Below are positions 29,263 through 36,623 of a stretch of 64,000 nt of DNA, piece by piece. The stretch covers positions 31,027 to 95,026 of the forward strand of contig JADLAK010000043.1 in NCBI GenBank assembly GCA_020848275.1, written 5' to 3'. Origin of the DNA: Planctomycetota bacterium. Its GTDB lineage: Bacteria > Planctomycetota > UBA8742 > UBA2392. Both the position numbers and the translations under genes were made by a program. The notes under the pieces were generated by a model, which was given only the letters and a program-made list of their open reading frames with translations, ran no database searches and was not told where the DNA came from. The first letter of the stretch is position 1, and each line of letters starts with the position of its first letter.

Positions 29263-29352
29263 GTGGGGCGGACATTCCTGTCCGCCGTGCCGCTTTTTGC
29301 GGCACAATTCGGTCGGCTGCGCCGACCGCGCGGGCAGGAATGCCCACGCCAC
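29263..29352. repeat. Cloverleaf repeat, copy 3
   Basis: Outer arms GTGGGGCGGACATTCCTGTCC and the right arm ending AGGAATGCCCACGCCAC pair. The two inner hairpins are GTGCCGC/GCGGCAC (loop TTTTT) and CGGTCGGC/GCCGACCG (loop TGC): sequences unlike those in copies 1 and 2 but still fully paired. It lies between convergent genes, where it could end both transcripts. Confidence 0.8.
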
Positions 29353-29358
29353 GGGAAA

Positions 29359-29556
29359 TCAAAACAACGTGTATATGAACGGCGCGGCGCCGGTGCCCGC
29401 AAGGATGATCAGCACACCGACAAGCAGCAGCACGATGATGATCGGCGCCAGCCACCACTTCTTGTTCGCCGACATGAACGCGATGAACTCGGAAACGATA
29501 TTGCCGGCGGGCTTTTCAGCCTCGGCAAGGAAGTCCTGTTTTTGCGGTTCAGTCAC
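29359..29556 (-). CDS. DUF5989 family small membrane protein (SxtK-like)
   Basis: A 65-residue protein. After a polar N-terminus (MTEPQKQDFLAEAEK) comes SANKKWWLAPIIIVLLLVGVLIILAGTGAAPFIYTLF, a single transmembrane helix with the KKWW...P and APFIYTLF hallmarks of DUF5989. Such proteins are found beside carbamoyltransferase and SxtJ genes, including the small SxtK of the saxitoxin cluster. The frame opens earlier (29697), but GTG 29556 is the proper start. It lies 16 bp after the SxtJ-like gene as the last gene of the cassette. Function unknown; an accessory subunit of a membrane modification complex is likely. Confidence 0.88.
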   Translation of the reverse strand: MTEPQKQDFLAEAEKPAGNIVSEFIAFMSANKKWWLAPIIIVLLLVGVLIILAGTGAAPFIYTLF

Positions 29557-29572
29557 GCGGGCAATATAGCAA

Positions 29573-29992
29573 TCAACTCTGGCGGAAATAACTGTCCTTG
29601 GCGGGCGGGGGCGGCAGCTCGACCCAGTAGCTGGGCTTGTCCTTCTCAATGCGGCGCGACATGGCATCCCAGCCAAATAGCCGCATGCCAAAGCCAATGG
29701 GCGTGAAGAAGCCGTAATAGATCAGACCCAGCAGCAGATGCGACATCACAAAGCCGACGGGGAACGTCACGTACATCAGGCCGACAAAGACGTATTTAAC
29801 GGCGCGCAGCTTTACGACGCCCAGAACTGCCACGATCACAGCGGCCACGGCCATCACGTACGCGACCGCGAGCGTTTTTGTGCGCCACCAGACGATCAGC
29901 GAGAGCGCGGCACAGAACAGCGGAAACCACAGCCACGCAAAGCTGCGCAGTTCGCGGTCGCTCGGGTTCTTGTTGATCTGGATCAGGGCCAT
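29573..29992 (-). CDS. SxtJ-family membrane protein
   Basis: A 139-residue protein starting MALIQINKNPSDRELRSFAWLWFPLF, the hallmark N-terminus of the SxtJ family, with three or four transmembrane helices (about 20-36, 42-64, 68-98) and a Pro-rich tail. SxtJ proteins have no known biochemical role but are consistently encoded with NodU/SxtI-type carbamoyltransferases. Its ATG shares a base with the TAA of the SGNH hydrolase gene (TAATG at 29992-29994), so translation is coupled. The upstream extension to 30067 overlaps the hydrolase and is rejected. Confidence 0.88.
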   Translation of the reverse strand: MALIQINKNPSDRELRSFAWLWFPLFCAALSLIVWWRTKTLAVAYVMAVAAVIVAVLGVVKLRAVKYVFVGLMYVTFPVGFVMSHLLLGLIYYGFFTPIGFGMRLFGWDAMSRRIEKDKPSYWVELPPPPAKDSYFRQS

Positions 29993-31311
29993 TACTTCAT
30001 CCTCGGGGCGAGATGGTCGGCCAGCGCCGCCGCAACCTGCGCGCAGCCCGGCGTATTGAAGTGGCAATCGTCGTAGAAGGCCGTTTCGTCCTTGGCGACG
30101 ATCGCGTCGAGATCAACCACGGCGACATTTTCGCGCGCGCAGACTTCCTTCAGGCGATCATTATAGGCGTCCAGCATCTGCTGCAGCGCGCGCGGCGTAT
30201 ACGCGCCGTCGTCCGTCGCCGCCCACAGCATCGCCTGTTGCTCGTCGGTCAAGCCGTCGCGCCACATTGCGGGCTGCGTGCACATCGTTAGTTTCTGGCC
30301 GCGCTTGCGGCAGACGGCAATGATGTCGAGCAGCGCCGACTCATAGCGGTTGAGGCCGTCCGCCAGACCGGGATGCGGCACCGCGATCTTGTTTTTGCTC
30401 AGGGCCTCGGCGCGCTTCTTGCGCACGTCGGTGTACCAGCGGCCCTGCTCGTCCTGCTCGGCGGTGCCTTTGTCGGGCACCAGGCGGCGCAGAATCTGGT
30501 CCGCGCGCATGCCAAGCTGCGCCTGGTGATAGTAAATCGGCTTGAGGTCGTAGCCTGACGGATGCACGAGCGTGGTTTCGTGGATGCGCGCCATGCGCTT
30601 GTCGGTGTCGCCCTTCATCAACATGCCGAGGTCGTTGAGGCCGCAAAGCACCACGACGTACTCGAAGCGCCCCGCGAACTCATAGTTGTTAAGCAAATAC
30701 GCGTGGTGTGCCGCGATGTGGCCGCTGCGGCCGGCGTTGCCGACGAAAACTCTCTTGCCGGTTTTTTCGGCCAGTTGATTCTGCAACAGCCAGGGCCAAC
30801 TCTTTTCGTCGGTGACGTACAGGCATTCGGTGGTGCTGCCGCCGACGCACAGGATACGCGCGTCCCATTGCTCCTGCTTGCCGAAATCCGGCCCGCGCAG
30901 GCCCAAGGCGTTGGTCGTGAAGCGGATTTCACCCTCGATGCCGGGCATGGTGTCGGCGGCGGTCGAGACGCGTTGAAGCTTCGGCGGCCACGGCACACGG
31001 TAAGGCGGCCACGCGGGCGCCATCATTGCGAGCGTCAGTTCGCACAGCGCCAGCACGACGATGCCCGTGTAGGCCAGCAGCGCGATCTTCGCCGCCGCAG
31101 AGGACCCTTTGACCCACAACGCAACCGCAAGCAGCAGGTAGGTCAGAACCACCCCGTTAATCGACCAATCCAGGATGTCCCACTTCTTGGCGGCGCTTGA
31201 GCCGGCAACGCCCGCGATCACGAGGCCGAAATGCCCCAACGCGGGAACAAGCAGCGCGACCAGCAGCGCGGGGCGCCGGGGTTTGCGTGGGGATGTCGCA
31301 CTTCCGGCCAT
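29992..31311 (-). CDS. Membrane-anchored SGNH/GDSL hydrolase
   Basis: A 439-residue protein with three N-terminal transmembrane helices (about 14-36, 47-66, 74-96) followed by an SGNH hydrolase domain. Block I is CVGGSTTECLY with nucleophile Ser159, the oxyanion Asn lies in CGLNDLGM, and the Asp/His pair is in FYDDCHFNTPGC (Asp414, His417). Family members act as esterases or O-acetyl-transfer enzymes on carbohydrates and lipids, here probably outside the cytosol. It lies 77 bp after the carbamoyltransferase and overlaps the SxtJ-like gene, so it belongs to the cassette. The substrate is unknown. Confidence 0.88.
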   Translation of the reverse strand: MAGSATSPRKPRRPALLVALLVPALGHFGLVIAGVAGSSAAKKWDILDWSINGVVLTYLLLAVALWVKGSSAAAKIALLAYTGIVVLALCELTLAMMAPAWPPYRVPWPPKLQRVSTAADTMPGIEGEIRFTTNALGLRGPDFGKQEQWDARILCVGGSTTECLYVTDEKSWPWLLQNQLAEKTGKRVFVGNAGRSGHIAAHHAYLLNNYEFAGRFEYVVVLCGLNDLGMLMKGDTDKRMARIHETTLVHPSGYDLKPIYYHQAQLGMRADQILRRLVPDKGTAEQDEQGRWYTDVRKKRAEALSKNKIAVPHPGLADGLNRYESALLDIIAVCRKRGQKLTMCTQPAMWRDGLTDEQQAMLWAATDDGAYTPRALQQMLDAYNDRLKEVCARENVAVVDLDAIVAKDETAFYDDCHFNTPGCAQVAAALADHLAPRMK

Positions 31312-31339
31312 AACAGTCCATCCGTATTCCGCCGCGACC

Positions 31340-31388
31340 GGGGACAGTCCGCACGGGCCGCAACAGCGCGGCCCTGGGACAGTCCCCT
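31340..31388. repeat. Palindromic element inside the carbamoyltransferase cassette
   Basis: GGGGACAGTCC (31340-) and GGGACAGTCCCC (to 31388) pair around an inner hairpin GGGCCGC/GCGGCCC. It fills the gap between the carbamoyltransferase and SGNH genes and may attenuate or process the transcript. Confidence 0.6.
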
Positions 31389-33218
31389 CTAATCCGGTTC
31401 AAACGCGGCCACTAAGTCCAGCATCTGCTTTTCGGTCAGCACGTTCTTTTGCTTGCTCTTGTGCAGCACGTAATTGCCGACCACCAGCACATCCATGTTC
31501 GTGCTCATGAAACAGCGCCAGGCGTCGCTGGGCGTGCAGACGATGGGCTCGCCGCGCACGTTGAAACTGGTGTTGATCATCACGGGGCAGCCGGTGCGCG
31601 CCTCGAACGCGCGCATTAACTTGTGAAAGCGTCCGTGGCGCGTTTCATCGACGGTCTGCACGCGCGCGGAATAATCGACGTGCGTGATCGCGGGAATCGT
31701 TGAACGAATCTGTTTTAGACGTTCCAGGCCGTTGGGTTTAATATCGCTCTGTGCCAGCCGGTATTTTTCCGCTACCGGCGCGACCAGAAGCATGTACGGG
31801 CTCTCGACGTCCGGCGCCATCTCGAAGTATTCGTGCGAGTGTTCGCGCAGCACCACGGGCGCAAACGGGCGAAACGACTCACGGAACTTGATCTTCACGT
31901 TCATCGTCGTTTGCATCGCGGCGCTGCGCGCGTCGCCGATGATGCTGCGGCTGCCAAGCGCGCGCGGGCCGAATTCCATGCGCCCATTGAACCAGCCCAC
32001 GACTTTCTCGCTCGCCAGCACATCGGCGACGTGTTCGACAAGCCGGGCTTCGTCGTCAAAATGCTCGAAGACGGCGTCGGCGCCGGCGAAGAACGCCGCG
32101 GTTTCTTCGTCGCCAAATGACGGGCCCAGCAGCGAGCCGTACTGCGCATCCGGAGTCGCAGGCGTGCGCGCATTGCCCAACAGGTGATGCCACGTGAACA
32201 ACGCGGCGCCGAGCGCGCTGCCCGCATCGCCCGACGCGGGCTGAATCCAGATCTTCTTAAACGGGCCCTCACGCAGAATGCGGCCGTTGGCGACGCAATT
32301 CAGCGCGACGCCGCCCGCGAGGCACAGGTTTTCCTGCTCCGTCACCTTGTGCGCGTGGCGCGCCATGCGCAGCATGATTTCTTCGGTGACTTTCTGGATC
32401 GACGCCGCAACGTCCATGTAGTGCTGATCCATGGCTGCTTCGCGGGCGCGCACGGGTTTGCCGAACAGCGCGTCGAAGCGCGCGTTCGTCATCGTGAGCC
32501 CCGCGCAATAATTGAAGTAGCGCATGTCGAGCCTGAAGGAGCCGTCCTCTTTCAAGTCGATCATGCTCATGATCGTGTCGTAGAATTTCGGGTCGCCGTA
32601 GGGCGCGAGTCCCATCAACTTGTATTCGCCGCTGTTGACCTTGAAGCCGCAGTAGTACGTGAACGCCGAATACAGCAGGCCGATGCTGTGCGGAAAGCGC
32701 AGCTCGTGCGTCAACTTCACGCTGTTGCCCTCGCCGACGCCAATAGTCGCGGTCGACCACTCGCCCACGCCGTCGAGCGTCAGGATCGCCGCTTTTTCAA
32801 ACGGTGATGGCAAAAACGCGCTCGCGGCATGGCTCTCGTGGTGGCCTAAAAAGACAAAGCGGCGCGTATAGCCGGGCAGCGCCTTGCGCATGATCGCCGG
32901 CAGCCGCAACTTCTGCTTGAGCCACAGCGGCATGGCCTTCAGGAACGATTTAAAACCTGCGGGCACATAGGACAGGTACGTTTCGAGCAACCGGTCGAAT
33001 TTCACCAGCGGCTTTTCGTAGAACGCGACGAGGTCGAGCTGCGCGGCCGTGATGCCCGCGTGCTTGAGGCAATACTCGACGGCCTTTTCGGGGAAGCGTT
33101 CGTCGTGCTTTTTGCGAGTGAAACGTTCTTCCTGTGCGGCGGCGACGATTTTGCCGTCAATGACCAGCGCCGCGGCGGAGTCGTGGTAGAAGGCCGAAAT
33201 CCCGAGAATGGCAGTCAT
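31389..33218 (-). CDS. NodU/CmcH-family carbamoyltransferase
   Basis: A 609-residue O-carbamoyltransferase of the TobZ/NodU/SxtI type. The N-terminal Kae1/YrdC-like domain has the metal ligands in FYHDSAA (His12) and GHHESHAA (His126, His130). CLAGGVALNCVANGRI is the ATP-site motif, and the C-terminal domain has KFRESFRPFAPVVL and INTSFNVRGEPIVC. These enzymes transfer carbamoyl from carbamoyl phosphate via carbamoyl-adenylate to a hydroxyl, usually on a sugar or polyketide. It leads a four-gene minus-strand cassette with SGNH, SxtJ and DUF5989 proteins, which suggests modification of a surface glycan or lipid. The acceptor cannot be read from sequence. Confidence 0.93.
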   Translation of the reverse strand: MTAILGISAFYHDSAAALVIDGKIVAAAQEERFTRKKHDERFPEKAVEYCLKHAGITAAQLDLVAFYEKPLVKFDRLLETYLSYVPAGFKSFLKAMPLWLKQKLRLPAIMRKALPGYTRRFVFLGHHESHAASAFLPSPFEKAAILTLDGVGEWSTATIGVGEGNSVKLTHELRFPHSIGLLYSAFTYYCGFKVNSGEYKLMGLAPYGDPKFYDTIMSMIDLKEDGSFRLDMRYFNYCAGLTMTNARFDALFGKPVRAREAAMDQHYMDVAASIQKVTEEIMLRMARHAHKVTEQENLCLAGGVALNCVANGRILREGPFKKIWIQPASGDAGSALGAALFTWHHLLGNARTPATPDAQYGSLLGPSFGDEETAAFFAGADAVFEHFDDEARLVEHVADVLASEKVVGWFNGRMEFGPRALGSRSIIGDARSAAMQTTMNVKIKFRESFRPFAPVVLREHSHEYFEMAPDVESPYMLLVAPVAEKYRLAQSDIKPNGLERLKQIRSTIPAITHVDYSARVQTVDETRHGRFHKLMRAFEARTGCPVMINTSFNVRGEPIVCTPSDAWRCFMSTNMDVLVVGNYVLHKSKQKNVLTEKQMLDLVAAFEPD

Positions 33219-33279
33219 GGGGCGGGAGTGTAGCAGATGGCTTTTGCCATCCGCTATGCGCTAACTGCCATCTGCGAAA

Positions 33280-33489
33280 TCACACCGGCGCCCATGCGAT
33301 CATCATCCAGATACCGGCGGCGATGCAGCAGATACCCAGAGCCAGTTGCAGCGCCGCGCTGGCGATCAGCACGCCACGTGAAACCCGGGCATCGGCGGCC
33401 ATGCCGCGGCGCGTGCGAAATGACCGCACCGCGCTCAAACACGCAAGCGCGCCGATGCCGATGATTGCGCCGATCAGGAGCCCGTGCAT
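33280..33489 (-). CDS. Small hypothetical membrane protein
   Basis: A 69-residue protein with two transmembrane helices (LLIGAIIGIGALACLSAV and LIASAALQLALGICCIAAGIWMMIAW) joined by a basic loop (FRTRRG). No family recognised. It lies 61 bp upstream of the carbamoyltransferase on the same strand and 64 bp after the phosphatase gene, so it may belong to either unit; a double hairpin at 33520-33552 separates it from the phosphatase. Helix pattern and absence of a better frame support it, but it is short. Confidence 0.55.
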   Translation of the reverse strand: MHGLLIGAIIGIGALACLSAVRSFRTRRGMAADARVSRGVLIASAALQLALGICCIAAGIWMMIAWAPV

Positions 33490-33519
33490 GGCGGCATGCT
33501 AACAGAGCGATTAGCGGGA

Positions 33520-33552
33520 GGGGTTTCAGAAACCCCGGTCCTGATGGACCGG
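33520..33552. terminator. Double hairpin after phosphatase gene
   Basis: GGGGTTT/AAACCCC (33520-33536, loop CAG) overlaps a perfect CCGGTCC/GGACCGG hairpin (33535-33552, loop TGAT) by two bases, so the two compete. Directly downstream of the phosphatase stop codon. Confidence 0.65.
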
Positions 33553-33553
33553 G

Positions 33554-34327
33554 TCAGTCAGGCTTGTACATCACACCGTCATACCAGGGCTCGAGCGCGC
33601 GGCCTTCCTTCTCGATGAACCAATGCTGTTTGACCCAGTCGCGGATATTTGAATTGTCGCCGGGGTTTGCGCGCTGCCAGGCCTCGTACTCGTTCAATAA
33701 CTTATGGACCGCCGCGGCATCGCCGAACGAAAAGTGCATGTAGGGAAGCAGCGCCAACTGGCCCCGCGCCTCGTCCAGCGGCACGCCCCTGTAATCGTGA
33801 AGCCAGATCGCGCTCACCAGGCCCGTGCGGTCGCTGCCGTGCTTGCAATGCACCAGTACCGGGTACTCAACGCGGTCGAGTTCTTGAAACAGCGTCCTTA
33901 ACTCGCTGCGCCACGGCGGCCGCGAAGTCGCAAGCTTGGCGACCACAAGCTTCGCGCCGGCGTTTTCGGCCGCGCGGGCTTCGGGCTCGTACCACGCGTT
34001 GTCGTCGGGGTTGGCGCCGCGCAGCGCCAGCAGCGTCTTCACCCGGTAACGCTTGGCCAGAACTTCCATGTCGTCCCCATCAAGCTGCGTACACCGATAC
34101 CATTCGTTTTCACGGACTACGTGGAAGTTGTTGCCGCCCCAGCGATGCAGCGCAAATATCGCAAACAGCAGCACGATCGTCGTAACGCCCAGCGCCATTC
34201 CCGCCAGCCACGCACGTTTGTGCGTGAGGCGGCGGTTCTCGTAGCCCCACATGCGCGGCGTGTAATCGGGCTGGTGCGGAAATGTCAGGGCGAGATCGGG
34301 GACTGCGGTTTTTTGTTCTTGGTTCAT
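33554..34327 (-). CDS. Membrane-anchored dual-specificity-type protein phosphatase
   Basis: A 257-residue protein with one transmembrane helix at about 40-60 and a phosphatase domain carrying the Cys-loop HCKHGSDRTG (nucleophile Cys161, Arg167), the HCx5R(S/T) signature of Tyr/dual-specificity phosphatases. The segment FHVVRENEWYRCTQLDGDDMEVLAKRY matches the DSP/atypical-phosphatase N-part. The phosphatase part follows the helix, probably outside the cytosol. The ATG at 34327 and first residues (MNQEQK) are encoded by the left arm of an AAGAACC-word inverted repeat, so the start may lie later, for example ATG 34252 (MWGYENRR). Confidence 0.82.
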   Translation of the reverse strand: MNQEQKTAVPDLALTFPHQPDYTPRMWGYENRRLTHKRAWLAGMALGVTTIVLLFAIFALHRWGGNNFHVVRENEWYRCTQLDGDDMEVLAKRYRVKTLLALRGANPDDNAWYEPEARAAENAGAKLVVAKLATSRPPWRSELRTLFQELDRVEYPVLVHCKHGSDRTGLVSAIWLHDYRGVPLDEARGQLALLPYMHFSFGDAAAVHKLLNEYEAWQRANPGDNSNIRDWVKQHWFIEKEGRALEPWYDGVMYKPD

Positions 34328-34391
34328 GGTTCTTAGTTTTCAGCCCCGACCGACTTTCCCCAAGAACTAAGAACCACAAACTAAGAACTAC
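34311..34391. repeat. Inverted repeat of AAGAACTA words overlapping a gene start
   Basis: GTTCTTGGTTCATGGTTCTTAG on the left is complementary to the AAGAACTAAGAACC and CTAAGAACTA words on the right. The left arm covers the annotated phosphatase start codon. Same word family as 40069-40146. Confidence 0.75.
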
Positions 34392-34394
34392 CGC

Positions 34395-35393
34395 CTACAC
34401 CGCCGCTTTGACCTTACTGGTGCGGGAGCTCACCGGCGCCGGGTCACCCCGAAGCCACCTCACGTAATCGGCGATGCCCTTTTCAAGGGTGTATTGCGGC
34501 TCGTAGCCCAATTCGCGGCGACTGCGCGTGAGGTCGGCCTGCGTGAAGGGCTGAAAGAACGCAAAGGGGTTGCTGATGTACTCGGCCTCAAGTTTGGTCT
34601 TCAGCGCCTTGTTAAGCAGCGCGATCACGTCATTGAAACTGCGCGCTTCGCCGCTTCCGGCGTTGAACACCGCCGCCTTGCCGCTGTCCATCGCGCGCAG
34701 GGTGCAATCGACCACGTCGTCGACGTGGACGAAATCGCGCTTTTGCTCGCCGTGTTCAAACACGCGCGGGCGCTTACCGTCCTTCATCTGCAAATAAAGT
34801 TGATAAATCATGCTCGCCATCGCGCCCTTGTGCTGCTCGCCGGGACCGTAAACGTTGAAGTAGCGCACACCGGCGATCTTCCAGCCCGCGAGGTCCGGGT
34901 CCGACAGATAGGCCGCCGCGAGGTTCTCGAGTTGCACCTTCGAGAAACCGTAGACGTTGGCGGGCTTGCACGCGTCGGTTTCGGTGTTGACCTTGGCGTC
35001 GATGCCGTAGGTCGCGGCGGAACTCGCGAACACGATCGGGATTTTGCGGCGGCGCGAGAACTCGAGGATGCGGCGGAAGCTTTCGATGTTGTCCCAGCAC
35101 ATCTTGCGCTGGTCCTGCTCACGGGTGTCAGTGATGCTGGCGAGGTGAAAAATCGCGTCGACGTCGCTGGACGCCAGGAAGCTGCGCAACTTGAGTTCGG
35201 CGAGGTCGCCGGTGATCAGTTCGCCCTTGAAACCCTCGAGGTTCTTGAAGTTGCCGCTGCGAAAATCGTCAACGACCGTGACCTCGGCGTTGTCCCATTC
35301 GTTCTCGATGCGCCGCACCAGCCGCGAGCCGATGAAACCCGCGCCGCCAGTGACAAGCACGCGCCAGATAGCCGATTTGCCGGGTAATCCCAT
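34395..35393 (-). CDS. hldD: ADP-L-glycero-D-manno-heptose-6-epimerase (HldD-like)
   Basis: A 332-residue extended short-chain dehydrogenase. NAD(P) binding is at TGGAGFIGSR (15-24), the active-site residues are in FASSAATYG and VYGFSKVQ (Tyr/Lys), and VRYFNVYGPGEQHKGAMAS plus QKRDFVHVDDVV and FFQPFTQADL match HldD rather than GalE. It converts the heptose precursor used for the LPS inner core, in the cytosol, and so implies a heptose-containing glycan. About six N-terminal residues exceed the usual start. An inverted repeat lies on each side, making it a single-gene unit. Confidence 0.84.
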   Translation of the reverse strand: MGLPGKSAIWRVLVTGGAGFIGSRLVRRIENEWDNAEVTVVDDFRSGNFKNLEGFKGELITGDLAELKLRSFLASSDVDAIFHLASITDTREQDQRKMCWDNIESFRRILEFSRRRKIPIVFASSAATYGIDAKVNTETDACKPANVYGFSKVQLENLAAAYLSDPDLAGWKIAGVRYFNVYGPGEQHKGAMASMIYQLYLQMKDGKRPRVFEHGEQKRDFVHVDDVVDCTLRAMDSGKAAVFNAGSGEARSFNDVIALLNKALKTKLEAEYISNPFAFFQPFTQADLTRSRRELGYEPQYTLEKGIADYVRWLRGDPAPVSSRTSKVKAAV

Positions 35394-35413
35394 ATTGCCT
35401 CCACAACGGATTT

Positions 35414-35507
35414 AACACGAAGGAGCGAAGGAACGAAGGGGCAAGTTGGGACATGAAACAAAAGGGAGACCCTGAGGTCTCCCTTCGCTGCTTCGTTTCT
35501 TCGTGTT
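35414..35507. repeat. Inverted repeat of CGAAG words with inner hairpin
   Basis: AACACGAAGGAGCGAAGGAACGAAG is answered by CTTCGCTGCTTCGTTTCTTCGTGTT. A perfect inner hairpin GGGAGACC/GGTCTCCC (35464-35483, loop CTGA) lies inside. It marks the gap between the epimerase and the deoxyhypusine-synthase homologue. Confidence 0.8.
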
Positions 35508-35513
35508 CGGCTT

Positions 35514-36623
35514 CTACGCGACCGCGGCGGTTTTGCGGCTCTTGCCCGCTTTGCTGCCGGGCTGCACGAACAGGCCGTCCTCATTGAAGAACTTGGCCAG
35601 TTCCTTGCCCTTGCGGGCCTTGTGCGCGCCGCGCGAGAACAACGCACCGACGATCAGCGGCATCGTGATCGTCGCTTCGCCAAACACCATCTGCTCGTAG
35701 GTCAGGTCGACCTTGCCCCAGCTTGAAGCTTCCTTGAGCGTGCTGCCCGACAACGCGCCGTCGCGTTCGTCGGCGACCGTCAACTGCACGGCGTACTTGT
35801 GCATCGGGCAATCGTGCATGCCCAGCACCTCCGCGGCCACCACCGTGTCCTGCGTGAAGTTCTTGGGCACGCCGCCGCCGACCATGAAGATCGCGGTGTC
35901 TTTGCTCGCGTGCATCTTGAGGTAAGTCAGGTCGAGGAAGTCGCGGCCGCTGTCGAAGCTGACCATCGGCTTGCCGGCCTTGAGACGGTTGTGCTGGTGC
36001 AGCACGATGCCGAAACCCGCCGAGCAATCGCTGAACGCCGGCACGAAGATTGGCACGTTTTTCTTGTAGCAGGCCTCGACGAAGCCGTCGTGCTTTTTGC
36101 CGTTCTCGACCAGATAGCGGCCCATCGCCTTGATAATTTCGCGGCTGGTGTGCGGGCGCGGCGGCAGAGCGTCGATAATCTTCGTCATCGCGTCGTCGCA
36201 CAGGCGAAGTTCATCTTCGTCGATGTAATGGTCGTAGATGCGGTCAATGGCGAGTTCGCGCAGTTCGGCGTCGTTGACGAACGGCGTGCCCTTGTAATGG
36301 CTGAAGCCCAGGCCCTCGAAGAAGTCCTGGTCGACCACGATCGCGCCCGTGGAGACAATGGCATCGACCAGATTGTTGTTAACCAAGTCCGCGATGACCT
36401 TCTTTAAACCCGCGGAAACCAGCGAGCCCGCGAGGCAGAGAATGGTGCTGCAATTCTCATCGCGTGCGGCCATGTCGAGAATGTCGGTCGCGCGCGAAAG
36501 ATTGCGCGCCTGGAAGCTGGTGTCGCCCATGGCGGCCACGAGCTTGCCGAGCTCGGCGTATTGGCTGACGTCGATGTGTTTGACCAGCGACTTCTTGTTC
36601 AGGTAATCGGATTTTTTAGCCAT
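35514..36623 (-). CDS. Deoxyhypusine synthase family protein
   Basis: A 369-residue homologue of eukaryotic/archaeal deoxyhypusine synthase, the NAD-dependent enzyme that transfers aminobutyl from spermidine. The fold motifs LAGSLVSAGLKKVIADLV, GGGVPKNF and the catalytic segment SWGKVD with Lys304 (the enzyme-imine lysine) are intact. Bacteria lack the eIF5A substrate, and bacterial homologues have been proposed to act as homospermidine-synthase-like enzymes; the actual acceptor here is unknown. It stands alone upstream of the epimerase. The start ATG 36623 gives the usual N-terminus, and the last residues are a basic/Ala tail. Confidence 0.88.
   Translation of the reverse strand: MAKKSDYLNKKSLVKHIDVSQYAELGKLVAAMGDTSFQARNLSRATDILDMAARDENCSTILCLAGSLVSAGLKKVIADLVNNNLVDAIVSTGAIVVDQDFFEGLGFSHYKGTPFVNDAELRELAIDRIYDHYIDEDELRLCDDAMTKIIDALPPRPHTSREIIKAMGRYLVENGKKHDGFVEACYKKNVPIFVPAFSDCSAGFGIVLHQHNRLKAGKPMVSFDSGRDFLDLTYLKMHASKDTAIFMVGGGVPKNFTQDTVVAAEVLGMHDCPMHKYAVQLTVADERDGALSGSTLKEASSWGKVDLTYEQMVFGEATITMPLIVGALFSRGAHKARKGKELAKFFNEDGLFVQPGSKAGKSRKTAAVA

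Noticed and set aside
25321..29352. Insertion sequences
   Set aside because: The repeats carry no open frame for a transposase and no evident target duplication; if mobile they are non-autonomous.
29359..33218. Saxitoxin biosynthesis cluster
   Set aside because: Only the I/J/K-like genes are present; no polyketide-synthase or amidinotransferase genes of the toxin pathway.
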